Shown: positions 34,298 through 46,025 of the stretch, piece by piece
How the letters are laid out: each line of letters begins with the position of its first letter
How positions within the stretch are numbered: position 1 is the stretch's first letter
Assembly (NCBI RefSeq): GCF_000003855.2
Contig: NW_003101680.1
Coordinates: 1,064,976-1,128,975, forward strand
DNA from: Blastomyces gilchristii SLH14081
Lineage: Eukaryota; Ascomycota; Eurotiomycetes; Onygenales; Ajellomycetaceae
Direction of reading: 5' to 3'
Length of the DNA stretch: 64,000 nucleotides
Position numbers and translations under genes: made by a program
Notes under the pieces: generated by a model
Databases searched by the model: none
The model's input: only the letters and a program-made list of their open reading frames with translations
What the model was told of the DNA's origin: nothing

Positions 34298-36458
34298 TTA
34301 CCCCGGGTGGGAAGTCCCTTTCCCCTTCGCATTTTCTCTGCGTAGCGCCTTGACCTTCTCTCGCGCAAGTCTTTCACGAAGCTCAGTACCTGTTAAACGG
34401 GCTTTGGAAGACTGAGTTCGTTTCTGAGATCGGAGCAACAAAATAGAAGAAAAGAACAAATACGTTAGCAAAATTGAATTTATTATTCACTAGGTAAAGG
34501 TGTGATTATCAGGGGGTTATAAAGAAGAATTCCAGCACAAACATCATTTACTCATTATTTAATTTCTCTCCTTGTTTTCATTATTAGAAACGGAATGATT
34601 TCAGCTACCCACCTCTTCAGGGCTTGCGGCTTTCTTGTCCTCCTTTTCCTTGTCTTCCACTTCCTTTTTTTCTTGGGAGCCTTTAAGTTCAGGTTCCGGC
34701 TCCGAACTTTTGGCTCTACACGGGATAGGAGGAGGCGGTGAGTGCGAGCCTTTCGTTTCCTTGTCTTCTTGTGAATTAGCTACGACCGTCTGCTCTTTCT
34801 CTGGAGCTGGAGGAGGGGATGCTGAAGCGCCCTTGTGGCGTCTTCTGGGTGCTGGGGCGTATCTCTCAATTGATTGATGTCTTTTCCTGTCATTTCTATC
34901 CCGACGTGCACTGCGGCTGTTAGAGCGGCTACGGTCACGATCACGGTCACGATCATGGTCATGGAAGGGGCTGCGGGAGCGAGATCGGGACCTGCTTCTG
35001 CTTGGACTTCTGCGTCTGCGGTAACTAGGTCGTTCTCTGGTTCGGCTGTGACTGCGACTGCGGCTTCGGCTTCGGCTTAGACGACGGCGAGCATCGTGGG
35101 ATTTGGGATGGTCCTTGGTAATATCAGCTCGTGAATCTGCTCTATAATCTTTCGCACCGGGTGATGGTGATCTTCTCCCTCGGCCTCCCCTTGCACGCTT
35201 GTCACCATTCACTCGGGACGGCGATCGTGAGCGCGACCTGTGGCGCGACGAGGACGGGGAGCGAGATATTGACGGGGAGTCGCGGCGGTGACGGCTAATT
35301 CTTGGTGAAATAGAGCGGGAGGGGCTCCTAGAGGAAGGGGTGGGCGATTTTCTCCGGCGTCTTCTGGGAGAACGTGAGCGATCTGATCTACTGACAGAAC
35401 TAGACCTTGCACGAATATCATCATGGTCGGGGCTACGCCATCTTCTCCTTTTGCGGCCCCTCGTGTCTGGTGAACGAGAGTAACTTGGCGATCGTCGACG
35501 CCTGGTGGGTCCGTGACGGCCACGGTCCCTTCGATGGGGAGACGGAGAGAGCGATGAGCGTGAGGTCGATCGCGATACAGATCGGGATATTGACCTAGAC
35601 GCACGACGGCCACGATCTTCTGTCCAGCGTGAACTTCTACCCCCAGAAGGAGCCCAGGTATCTGCCTTGCGCCTACCAAAGCCGTCTCGGTATCTCTCCA
35701 AACTTCTCCGCCGTGGTGGTGAGCGAGCATCTCTATCAGCCCACCGATTCCTGCCTCTGCCGCGACCGCGTTCGGCACGTTCGCGCTCCCGCAAAGCTTC
35801 TAGCTCACGTTCGCGCGCCCTCTCTTCTTCCCTACGCCGTCTAGCTTCTTCAGCTAGTCTTTCAGATTCGAGCTGTGCAAAAGTTAGCATAGAGAACCTA
35901 TTCCAGAATTGTTGTTTTTGGAGAAACCACTTTTTCTTGTCTCAGTTCCAGTTTCTTAGCCTCCAGTAACTCCTTCGGTACGCCTTGTGGGTTGGTTTGG
36001 GCGCTGAGGCATAAATTCCAGAGTTCCTTACAAAACTTGGGCGTATCCTTGTCTAAAAAGCCAGTGAGTTGAATCTGTAGGAGTTTGATATCCGGCTACC
36101 AACGAACATGGGTGCACTGTTAGCATCTATACTGAACGCTCACCCGTGGTATCAACAGAAACAGGGCGCAGACTTACAAACCGAGCCCCCTCGAGCAAAT
36201 TGAAACAGAGTTCGATAACGACATCATCCTCATTTCCTAGGATTCCGGAAATTTTGCCAGCAATCCATCTATGATAAGAAAGGGTTGAAATAAATGTCAG
36301 TAATCACAACATCGCGATCGCGCGCAACATGTAAGTTTCACCGAGCCAGCTCACTTCTTCATCACCTCTATATTAACCTTTTGCATGTCCACCTTTTTGG
36401 CAAACTCTGGCGGGAATTTGGTCTGCCGTATTAGCTTTGCCTCCGCAGTGGTCGCCAT
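34298..36458 (-). CDS. PWI-domain SR-related splicing protein (SRm160/SRRM1-like)
   Basis: A predicted nuclear protein of about 581 residues in five exons: 36458-36355, 36268-36178, 36095-35931, 35872-34613 and 34423-34298. Exons 1-3 encode a PWI domain: KFPPEFAKKVDMQKVNIEVM, then KKWIAGKISGILGNEDDVVI and PDIKLLQIQLTGFLDKDTPK. This fold binds RNA and exon-junction/spliceosome partners. Exon 4 starts with a charged Glu/Arg helix and continues into about 300 residues of RS, RD and SR repeats. Exon 5 adds a basic helix (TGTELRERLAREKVKALRRE), as in fungal homologues. Without the last intron the frame ends just past exon 4, so both isoforms are possible. Role in splicing is inferred from domain pairing. 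Confidence 0.92.
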
Positions 36459-37767
36459 GGTGGGCAATGTCTCTGCCCGAATAAATGTCGGGGTAAGCTT
36501 GTTGGCTAAGGCTTGCTGGGTGGAGATAATGTCCGAAGCTTCAATTTGTTCTCTCTAAAGACGTCTTTGGTATGTCCGGCGCGCCGCAGTGGCTGGAACC
36601 GGAATAACTTAATGCCACAGTAAATTGCTACAGTTATCTCACGTGATTAATTATCAACAACCTTGGAACCTTTGGAAACAACCTGATCAAATTGATTTAT
36701 TATTACTACGTAAGCAACGGTCATTTTTCTTTTCTTACAGAATAAAACCTCTAAGTTATAGCTAATAATTGAGATCAGATCATTTTAGGCCTCACTTCAC
36801 CAGTGGCCCCAACTTAGAGGTTGATAGTTTTAATGCCCCCGCAAACCTAGATGGGAGATATCTCAGTCTTCTCCTAGTTCGTCCAGGCTGGTGTGTTTTA
36901 TCAGGACAGATTCGACAAATCACAGCATCTCAACTAGCAGCAGGCAGGGTGGATTTGGAAGTTCACTAGCTCAGAATCATTTGGCCAACCTACCAAGCTT
37001 CATGGATCTAATGCACATTTTGACGTTTTGACTCCAATTATTCGTGATGAAGCAGATGCTTGGACATCGGGAACTCTTCACGGTGGTGCCTCGACACCCC
37101 CATATGACTGGGGTTGGGTTAGAGGCTTGACCGAATAACACACTGACCAGTTAGGTGCTTAGGTTCGGTAACTTCTCTGCTGTTATTTCGGCTTCTACTC
37201 ATATTCTAGCGTGTACGAGAGCCTCAAACCCAACCGTGAAAAATATTCGGGGTTAGTTAAAGTCAGCTATCAGGAGGTACGAGGAGCCTGCAAGACCCTT
37301 TTTAAATAAGAACTTGGATACGTCTGTAGGCATGCTTGAGTGTCGGAATATTTGAGCTCTGGTATTGGTATCTCTGATTTGAGTTCGGATTTCTAGCGTA
37401 TGAAAGCCATTTGTTCCACACCTATCCAACACCGCAATTGTGTGTCACGAAGCTGAGCTGATGTATATATCCACCCATGACACAATCAATTCAGCTTATA
37501 TTGCCCGATGATTATTGTTGTTCCTCTGTGCCCGCCAATTCCCTCTTACATCAATTTAAAATGTATAGTAATATCAACACCATTCACCTTATTCGGAATC
37601 CCGCACAAGTCCAGCCAACCCTAGTCCACTTTCATCCCGCTTGCCCTGTCACCAACTTGACTATTTATTCGAAGTGGGATTTGATTTTTGAATCAAGAAT
37701 CTCGTCAAGCACCTGAAACGGTTGGGTCCACCATTTGCCAAACAGAACCGTTTCTCGTCCAGCTCAA
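36459..37767. other. Intergenic, nothing recognised
   Basis: About 1.3 kb including the promoter of the PWI/SR gene and the 3' flank of the short helical protein gene. A plus-strand frame at 36769-36969 has no motif. Confidence 0.5.
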
Positions 37768-38191
37768 TTACCCCAACTCCCGCAACACGCGATCAACGTC
37801 TTGTCTGGCCTTCTGAAGCTCCTTATGCAAGCCTCCGCTGTGTGTATTCAGCTGCTTTAGCGTGCCATCATTATGAAGCTCGACGAGGTCTTTTGCTCGG
37901 CGCAGGTCTTCTGAGAGAGCGGTTGGGTGTGAATCACTTGTTTTCGGGGAAGGGACCTGTCCAGCGTGCGGTTGATTCTGTTCCTGCTGATGCTGCTCTT
38001 GGTTCGCGATAGTAGCGTAGACATTCACGAGGGCGAGTGCTTCGGCATGGCCCTGTTAATAAGATGAATAGAGGGAAGCGTCAGTAGGGATGGAAGTGTG
38101 AGTCAAAAGGGATCAGACTAGTGGTGGACCGGGTTAAAATTACGCAGACTCTCAGAGATGTCAGATCCGACAAGACCTCGGCGACCTTCAT
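37768..38191 (-). CDS. Short conserved-looking helical protein, function unknown
   Basis: Two exons: about 38191-38150 and 38052-37768, giving roughly 108 residues. The donor is ambiguous: GTCTGC after 38150 or GTAATT after 38144 both keep the frame and differ by two codons. The acceptor TTAACAG precedes GHAEALALVNVYATIANQ, a helical segment that looks conserved. After a Gln/Pro/Ser-rich linker come two further helices (SEDLRRAKDLVELHNDG and ELQKARQDVDRVLREL) with heptad-like hydrophobics, suggesting a small coiled-coil subunit of a complex. I do not recognise the family. It is divergent from the FAH-family gene, 393 bases away. Confidence 0.6.
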
Positions 38192-38584
38192 AAGGGATTA
38201 TAGGTAACTATTTGTATTCCCCGCCCTCCTTTAATTTGTATCGACATCCGCCAGTATTTGTCTGGATGATGGATGTTCCACATCCCCAGCTGCGTGGTAC
38301 GTACCACCGGCAGCTTCCACACCTACCAAGTCACATGACCTACACCCCATCGGCCTGCCGAAGTCACCCCCCACGGCTGCCGGCCGAGACTGCGGGAGAC
38401 CGAGCTGGTTTCGGCAGAATCACAGCCACAGATCGCGGAATAAAAGAGACACCATGACATCTCCTCCACAGCCTTTGTTGCCATTGTCACCCATTCCCCT
38501 CTCTATTTCTCGCAGAGGCAAAAAATTCAAAATAAATAATCCAATTACTATTTTGCAGGTCATCGCGCAAACCCTTGGAAAACA
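38192..38584. promoter_or_regulatory. Divergent promoter region
   Basis: A 393-base space between start codons of the short helical protein gene (minus) and the FAH-family gene (plus). No distinctive element seen. Confidence 0.4.
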
Positions 38585-39552
38585 ATGGCATCCATTCGAG
38601 CCAATTGCCGGAAGGTGATGTGCATCGGCCGAAACTATGCGTGTGTACACCCCAACATAACTAGAGAGGTTGTCAGCTGCAATTGCAACTACAATCGCAA
38701 TCGTAACTTACCATTCAGCGCACCGTGTCGTATACCTGCTGCTAACGCGAAAGCATATAATCCAGAGACCACATAACTGAGCTCAACAACGTCCGCCCAA
38801 AGCAACCATTCTTCTTCCTCAAGCCACCCTCGTCCATCCTCCTCCCAAACTCCGGCCCCGTTTTGCGTCCCAAGGGCGTGAGCCTTCATTATGAAGTCGA
38901 GCTCGCATTGGTTATAGGCAAAACACTCCGTGACCATGACCCGGCAGACGAGCAGGGCGCTTTAGACGCCATATCAGGTGTGTCCAAGAACAACGTCAAT
39001 TTGAGACGCAAGACATGCATCCTCTCTATCGACGGAGTACACCTCCACAGACCACCGCCGGCCTAGCCCACCGCGCAACACAGAGTTACTAACATACCCC
39101 GATTTAAAACAACAAAAACAGCCTACGCCCTCGCCATCGACCTCACAGCCCGCAACATCCAAGACGCCTCCAAAAAGGCCGGTCTCCCTTGGTCCATCGC
39201 AAAGGGCTTCGACACCTTCCTCCCCGTCTCCGCCCTAATCCCCAAATCCCGCATCCCAGACCCGCACAACGCTACCCTCCACCTCTCCGTCGACGGCGAG
39301 CTGCGCCAGCGTGATAACACGAACTTGATGCTCTATCGCATCCCCCGCCAGCTGGCGGATATCTCGCGCGTCATGACCCTGGAGCCGGGTGATTTGGTGC
39401 TGACGGGCACACCCAAGGGGGTGGGCGAGGTGAGGGATGGGCAGGTTATGACGGCGGGGATTGAGGTAGGGGGGAAGGAGGTTGGGGAGGGGAGGATTGA
39501 GGTTGTGGTTAAGGATAGGGTGGATGGGAGGTTTGAGTTTGGAGGGTTTTGA
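38585..39552 (+). CDS. Fumarylacetoacetate hydrolase-family enzyme (FAHD1/Fmp41-like)
   Basis: A protein of about 232 residues in three exons (38585-38640, 38766-38977, 39122-39552). The fold motifs are clear: CIGRNYADH at the first junction, FFFLKPPSSIL, the metal-binding E-x-E in LHYEVELALVIG, then IDLTARNIQDASKKAG, WSIAKGFDTF and the closing VLTGTPKGVG. Members act on oxo-acids with a divalent metal. FAHD1 is an acylpyruvate hydrolase and oxaloacetate decarboxylase, and yeast Fmp41 is mitochondrial, with oxaloacetate tautomerase activity proposed. The N-terminus here is short and only weakly like a targeting sequence, so location is uncertain. The length is typical of the short FAHD1 group. 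Confidence 0.92.
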
Positions 39553-39850
39553 TTTTTAGGGGGGTTGATGGTATGTGTTCGGAAGTAAGCTTCTTTTTTC
39601 CGACAATTTTTTTCATCGATGTTTAGATTTTATGTCTTCTTTGTATTGGGGTTTTGTGTTTTATAGAAATGGCTATCATTGCGAGATAGATACTGGTACG
39701 TACTGTACATACACCCTCATACACCCTCATGAGAACAGTTTGCTATTACCCACCCCTTTCCACCCCGTCACTCATCTCTCCAATTTCGCCCTATCACTCC
39801 TCTGCATGCCAGCTCTTAAAGACGTATATTTATAAATCATACCGAAAATA

Positions 39851-41343
39851 TCAAGTCAACCCATTCTGCACAACAAACCACCCTTCTCCCTCCTCGTCAA
39901 CCGGCCAAATAACAGGAATAGCCCTCCTCTTCCTCATTTTCATATTTTTGCTCTTCTTCTCCTCAACAGCCGCATTCCCACAAACCCCCACGTCCTTTTC
40001 ACCCCCGGCCTTGTCAAGACATCTATCCCTATCCCTCTTCCTCCTTTTCCCTTTCCCCTCCCCTCTGCCTTCCCCTCTCAGATCGCCCACGAACCGCCTA
40101 ACAACCTCCCACCTCTGACCCCACGTCTCCAACTCCTCCCCCAACGCCCGCTTAACCTCCTCTTCATCCACCCCTCGCCAAAACGCCAGCACAACCCGCT
40201 TCGCCTCAATCCGCGGGCTTCGCGATAGCACCGCCTCCCCACGTTCCAAATACGACTCGAGAGATTCACCAGGCCCCTGGCGTAGAATTGGGACTCCGTT
40301 ATCTTGTTCTTCTGCTTCTGCATTTTCGTACTCCAATTCACCCGGGGGCTGAGTTACGAGGGAGCAAGCTGCTCGTGGAGGGGAGGTTGGGAACCTCGTG
40401 GCGGAGGCGGCGGTGGTGGCGGTGGTTTGACCTGGATGCAATGAGGGGGGGGCCGGTGACGTGGAGTCTGGGACGAGGATGGCGGAGTAGCCGTTGTGTG
40501 GCGGTGCTTGTGGTGGTGGCAGGGAGCTGCGGGTTAGCGTTGAGCTGGGGAGGTGAGTCATTGTGGGCGTGCCGGAGATTGTGGAAGGGACCTCATGTTT
40601 TGGGCGCTGTTGGCTAGGCAGGAGATGAGGGATGGGTGGTAGAGAGGAGGAGCGGAAGGGTTCGTTGTCGTCGCTGAGGTCTGGATTGGAATAGGGGACT
40701 GCGACGGGTATGGTGTCTGAGGATGCATCTGTTAGTTGAGATGGAATGGATTAATGGATGAAATATGAAAAGGGGACAGGTGGAAACAAGAAGTGAACTC
40801 ACTCAATTCCTTTTCCCTCTCCCTCTCCCTCTCCCTCTCCCTCTCCCTCTCCCTTTCAATCCATTCCGCCCTCTCCCTCCTCATCTCCTCCACAAGCCCT
40901 TTCAGCCCCCTCACCCCCTCCAAAACATCCCTTAACCCCCTCTCAAGCTCCCCTCTCCCCTCCTCCCTCCCCTCCCTTTCCCTTCTCAACTCCTCCTCCT
41001 CCCTCTCCCGCCTCGCCACAGCTTCCCTCTGCCTCTCTTCAACAAGTCCCTTCCACCCCTTCAACGTCTCAATCTCCCCTTTAACAACCCCGATCTCTTC
41101 CTTAACCACACCAACAACACCCCCCACCTCCCCCACCCTCCTGTCAAGCTCTGTCTTTAACTCTCCCGCCCTTGCGACTCCATCAGCAGAAGAGGATGCC
41201 AGGGCCGCTTCGAGCGCGTCGAGGCGGGAGACGAGGCTGTTGTGTTCGCGTCGGAGCTGGTGTGCCCAGAGGAGGGAGGTGGGAGAGAAAAAGGGGGCCG
41301 ATGTTGTGCCTGTGCTGGGAATAGGGTTTGGATTGGGGTCCAT
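39851..41343 (-). CDS. Coiled-coil protein, function unknown
   Basis: Two exons, 41343-40803 and 40728-39851, giving about 472 residues. The intron opens GTGAGT and closes AACAG, and joins the frames exactly. The N-terminal part has a long predicted coiled coil (residues ~30-180), with leucines and Glu/Arg stretches ending in Glu-Arg repeats encoded by a CCCTCT microsatellite. The middle is Pro/Ser-rich and disordered. A C-terminal helical block around GESLESYLERGEAVLSRSPR and RWEVVRRFVGDL is loosely like the Gag-type helical domains found in some fungal proteins. The tail is basic. I do not recognise the family. A structural or scaffold role would be a guess. Confidence 0.65.
40815..40852. 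repeat. Coding CCCTCT hexanucleotide repeat
   Basis: About six copies of CCCTCT, read on the minus strand as alternating Glu-Arg inside the coiled-coil protein. Copy changes would keep the frame. Confidence 0.85.
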
Positions 41344-43398
41344 TGTCTGGGTATCTTGCGAATTTTTTTTTGTAGGATCATTGAAGAAGGGTGTTCGTGT
41401 ACTACATGCATGTACTGTACACGTGTAGTATAGATGCTAGTCGGCGGCGTATATTTGGCTGTAACTTGTATAGCCGCGAAAGAAAACAAGAGAAGGGGAG
41501 TAATGATAACAATGAGAATGGGTATATGATAGATTTCAAGAAGAGGAGCGCTCATCGACGGGTGAACAGTCCCCCCGTCCTAATCAGAGGGGGAAGAGAG
41601 GGGCAGGGCAATAAATTGACTTGATCTCAATGGGATGTTGGTTGGCTCAACGTGGCTTTTGTTACTGCCTGTCCATCTTATCATGGGAAGCAAGCCTGAA
41701 GAGTCCTATGGACAGGTCCTCGATTTTTTTTCACCCTGGATGTTTCTTCACGAGGTATCCGGAGATATATATTTAAAGTATCCAGGACGCTGGGATACTT
41801 CTATGCGGCTGAAAACGATGGGCAAGAAGACGGATGATGTCAAGTTCTTTCCATCCCAGTTGCAGCTTCTATATCCCCCCTTATTTTTCCACTCGGAGAA
41901 AGAAGAAAAGAAGAAAATAAAATAAAATAAATCGACGCTTCTCACTGGTGCTCTTGGACAAGTCATAGGAGAGAAAAGAAACTCGCCTACTTTAATTGCA
42001 TGTGTAAGTATAGTTATAGTTACCAATTTATTCTGCGGCATTGACTTGACTGTTCCTTCTGCCCCTTCTCTCCCCTTATCCCGTCATCATTTGTATCCTC
42101 TCGTCTGCACATTGTTTGTCCGGCCGGGATCTGACAACTGAAGAGGATTAAAAAAGGAAAAAAAAAAAGAGTGAAACATGGATTCTTCACATCATGGTAA
42201 TGGCAGAGACCTACCACCACAACATGGACGCAGGATGAAAGGAAAACCGAAAAGTCAGCCTACCTCCTTGAAAAGGAAGAATGAACTAATATTTTGTGAG
42301 AAAATGCAAATTTTGATGTAGGAAAAAAACCTTAATACAGTACGGATTATGTAGCAGGGAGAACTTCGAAGTAAAAGATACGCGAAATAGAAGAAAATGG
42401 GAGACAGATAGCGAGGACGACGTACTAAGATGGTTTCAAACCAGTCGGTCACGCACGCACGCATAATCTTTTTAAGGAAAGGGAGTAGGAAATATAAAAT
42501 AAATAGAAAACAGAGCATTAACTATAACATTGAAGGAAGAAAAGAACAAAAAGCGAAAGCAAATAATAATCTTTGAAAACCTCCCAGCTACGCGCACGAG
42601 GAAAATCCCTCTCCTCCCTCTCCTCCCCTCTTTTCTTCCTTTCCTTCTAAGCGTATTTATATAAGCCGTAAGAAAAAGAGAGAGGATGAGAAAAAACCAT
42701 TCGCAAAAGGCAAGAGAAGTGAAAACCAAAAAGAAAACGAGCCGGCAAAATAGAAAAAGGAAAAACATTTCTCCTTTTTTGCCGTACGAGTTTTCCTTTT
42801 CCTTTCTGTCTCGTGTGCTTTGTGTTGCCTTTGCCTGCCCCATAATGCCAAAGCGCTCTAAGGAGAAGAAGGGATAATAAAAGAAAACATAAAATAAATA
42901 TGCATTGCATCATCCATGCAGCCATGCCAGGTCATAGGAGGGGAAAATAGATAAATTGGAAAGCACAGCAACGGATAAAAAAAAAAAAAAAGAAAAAGAA
43001 AAAGAAAAACAGGACAACAAACGTAAAACGTCAACGTTAAACAAACAACCCAACGATAATACTGATACCACTTTTTATTTCGTTTTAGAAAGGAACGCTG
43101 ACGGGAATGTGGAAGTGGTGATAAAGGACGGAGTTAGATGCAAAAGAAAAGAGAAAAGAAAAAGAAATTCTGCCCAATTGTTTATCCACTATAAACAAAA
43201 CTGGGGGGTTCGTTGGAAAAAAAAACCATTAATTCTGAAAGGAATTTTTCTCTTTTTTTGTAAATTCTGAAGGGGAAGGAAATGTCATGGGGAGAGAGAA
43301 AAAATTAAAAGGCACACGAATCCCCTCCCGCTCCGCTGGGAGATTTGGGGACATCACAGCGGACACGGCGGGATTCGGGAGTTAATCATTTTCTTCGT
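41344..43398. other. Intergenic region, probably includes the eIF4A 3' flank
   Basis: About 2 kb with no recognised gene. Sequence is A- and purine-rich with many short lysine/phenylalanine-type frames that follow composition. The right part is probably the 3' untranslated region of the eIF4A gene. Confidence 0.5.
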
Positions 43399-45137
43399 TT
43401 AGATGAGGTCTGTAATTACATTAGTTAGCAAACGAATTCGATTTAAAGGGGGGTGGAAACTATTAGGAGAGGAATATTCAAAGAAAGGAGAAAGGAAACA
43501 TACCAGCAACGTTCATGGGCATCTCTTCGATCTGGGTGCTGTAAAACTGCTCGATCTCTCTCATCATGCGGACATCATCAGCAGTGACGAAGTTGATGGC
43601 AACACCCTTCCGGCCGAAACGACCACCACGACCAATACGATGGATGTAGTTCTCGCGGTTGGCAGGGAGATCGTAGTTGATGACCAGCGAGACTTGCTGG
43701 ACATCGATACCACGGGCGAGCAGGTCAGTGGCGATGAGGACACGGGAAGAGCCAGAGCGGAATTCCTTCATGATAATATCACGCTGCTGTTGCTCCATGT
43801 CACCGTGCATGGCGGAGACAGTGAAGTCACGGGCGGTGAGTTTGTCAGTGAGCCAGTCGACCTTTCTCCTGGTGTTGCAGAAGATGACGGCCTGGGTGAT
43901 TGTGACAGTCTCGTAGAGATCGGACAGGGTGTCCAGCTTCCATTCCTCCTTTTCCACGGCAATGTAGAACTGCTTGATACCTTCAAGGGTGAGTTCTGCT
44001 TTCTTAACCAAGATGCGGACGGGGTCACGCATGAATTTGGTGGTGACTTCCAGCACATCCTGGGGCATGGTAGCGGAAAGCAAGACAACCTGGGTAGACT
44101 GGGGAAGGAGTTGGAAGATATCATAGATTTGCTCGGTGAAACCGTGCTGGAAAGAAAGGCGACGTTAGAATACGAGGACCGTCCCAAAAACTCAAAACCA
44201 TCCGCGGGAATATTAGATGGTGTTGCACTATAAAGGAAAAACTTACAGAAAGCATCTCGTCAGCCTCGTCAAGAACGAACATCTTCAAGTGATCGGTCTT
44301 GAGGACACGGCGCTCGATCATGTCGTGGACACGGCCAGGGGTGCCAACAACGACCTGGGGCCCTTCCTGAAGAGCTTTCATATCCTCGCGCACGCTAATG
44401 CCACCGATACAAGCGTGGCACTCGATGCTCATGAAGTCACCGATGGCAACAACGACTTTCTGGATCTGCTGGGCAAGCTCACGGGTAGGAGCAAGAATCA
44501 GAGCCTGGCAAGCCTTGAGGTTGGTGTCGACTTTCTGCAGAGCAGAGATGGAGAAGGTGGCAGTTTTGCCAGTTCCGGATTGAGCCTGGGCAATAACATC
44601 GGAGCCTGTATATTTGTGTTATTAGCATCATCCATTTTATTTTCTTCTCTTTCTTGTTTCTACACATCATTTTGATATAGAGGAACCTTCCACCCCCCCC
44701 CCAAAAAACCCCCCCCAAATGGAAAAAAAGAGAAAAAAAAAAAGTTGTAACGCACCCTTGATGACGGGCATGATAGCGCGCTGCTGGATAGCAGAGGGGC
44801 GCTCGAAACCGTAGGCATAGACACCTCGGAGCAGCTCAGCGCGGAGGTTCATAGCATCGAAGGAATCGGTAACCTCATCATAGTTGGATTCGATTTGTCC
44901 TGTTTTCGGGAGCAAGGTTGTCAACGTTTTATTCTTCCGAAATTTAACCGGGTTTTGATGCTATCTGGTTGTTGGACACAGCATGGCCGCCACTGAAAAA
45001 GGCGAAATAGCAGAGCAGGAGGACCAAAAACAGCACAAAAAAACTCTTTGCAGCCGAAGAAAAAAAAAAAAAACAAAAAAAAACAAGGGAACCATACCTA
45101 CTGGGATCTCCTCGAGACCCTTATCGGTGGAAGCCAT
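43399..45137 (-). CDS. Translation initiation factor eIF4A (DEAD-box helicase)
   Basis: A predicted protein of 398 residues in five exons: 45137-45098, 44899-44756, 44605-44247, 44146-43504 and 43409-43399. All helicase motifs are present: Q motif ([13 protein letters not shown]), [42 protein letters not shown], then [31 protein letters not shown] and [13 protein letters not shown]. The last coding exon is only 11 bases and supplies the conserved Ala-Asp-Leu-Ile end. The ATP-dependent RNA helicase unwinds 5' leaders as part of eIF4F. Length and N-terminus ([18 protein letters not shown]) are those of true eIF4A rather than Fal1 or Dhh1. The promoter side is A-rich and GAA-rich. Confidence 0.97.
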
Positions 45138-46025
45138 GATTGCGAGTTGAGGGTTCTGAGATCACAGACCGAAGCTGTGATCGTGGTGGTGTAGAGGGGA
45201 AGAAAAAAAAAAAGGCGCTGGGTGGGAGAAAAAAAAAGGCCTAGCAATCCTTGCTGGAACCTGCCCTGGGAAAAGAAGAAGACTTTTCGTGTTGAAAGAA
45301 TAAAGCGAAGAAAAACTAGAACCTATACTCTCCAAAGACGAGAGTAGAATAGGATCTAGGAGTTGACAACTCTGTGGGGGGTTATTATGGATGGGATATG
45401 TGTGGTTGGAGTGAGTGTTGTGGAGTGAAGAAGAAGAAGAAGAAGAAGAGAAGAGGAGGAGAAGCAGAGAGAAAGAAGGGAAAAAAAAAAAATTAAAAAA
45501 ATTAGGTTTGGTTTGGTTTGACTTTTCGGGCTTGGGCTGATTCTTCTCATCCCATCAACTTTCTTTTTTCTTTCTTTTTTGTTGCAAATTTTCAGGCCTA
45601 GCGCGGAGATGGGAAAAAAAATTATAAAATAAAATAAAATAAAGTAAGTATAACTAATAAATAAATAGATAAATAAAAATAAAATAAAAATACATAAATG
45701 AATGATAATATAAGAAGAAGAATAGGAACAAGACTTTCTTTGCCCCTCTTGTTTAAAATAGTAGTAGTATGTTACTCTGCTTCTATCTTATTATTATTAT
45801 TTAATGCTACTTTCACTGGTAACTATGCAACTCTCTCTATTCCTGCTTAATTCCTTTCACTGACAATCTACAGACCTTTTCTTTTTTTCTTCCTTTTCCT
45901 CCCTTTTTTTTCTATTTTCCTCCCTCCATTGACAGGTTTCCAAGGGCTAAAATAAAACAGCTTTCCCCCGCCAAGCAATTACCGCTTTCGGCTGGAATTG
46001 GGGTTTAGGGCTTGGTTCAAGGTCT
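45138..46025. promoter_or_regulatory. Promoter region between eIF4A and F-box/JmjC genes
   Basis: About 0.9 kb between divergent genes. It contains a GAA-type repeat (about 45427-45450), A-rich runs and T/C-rich stretches. No gene seen. Confidence 0.45.
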
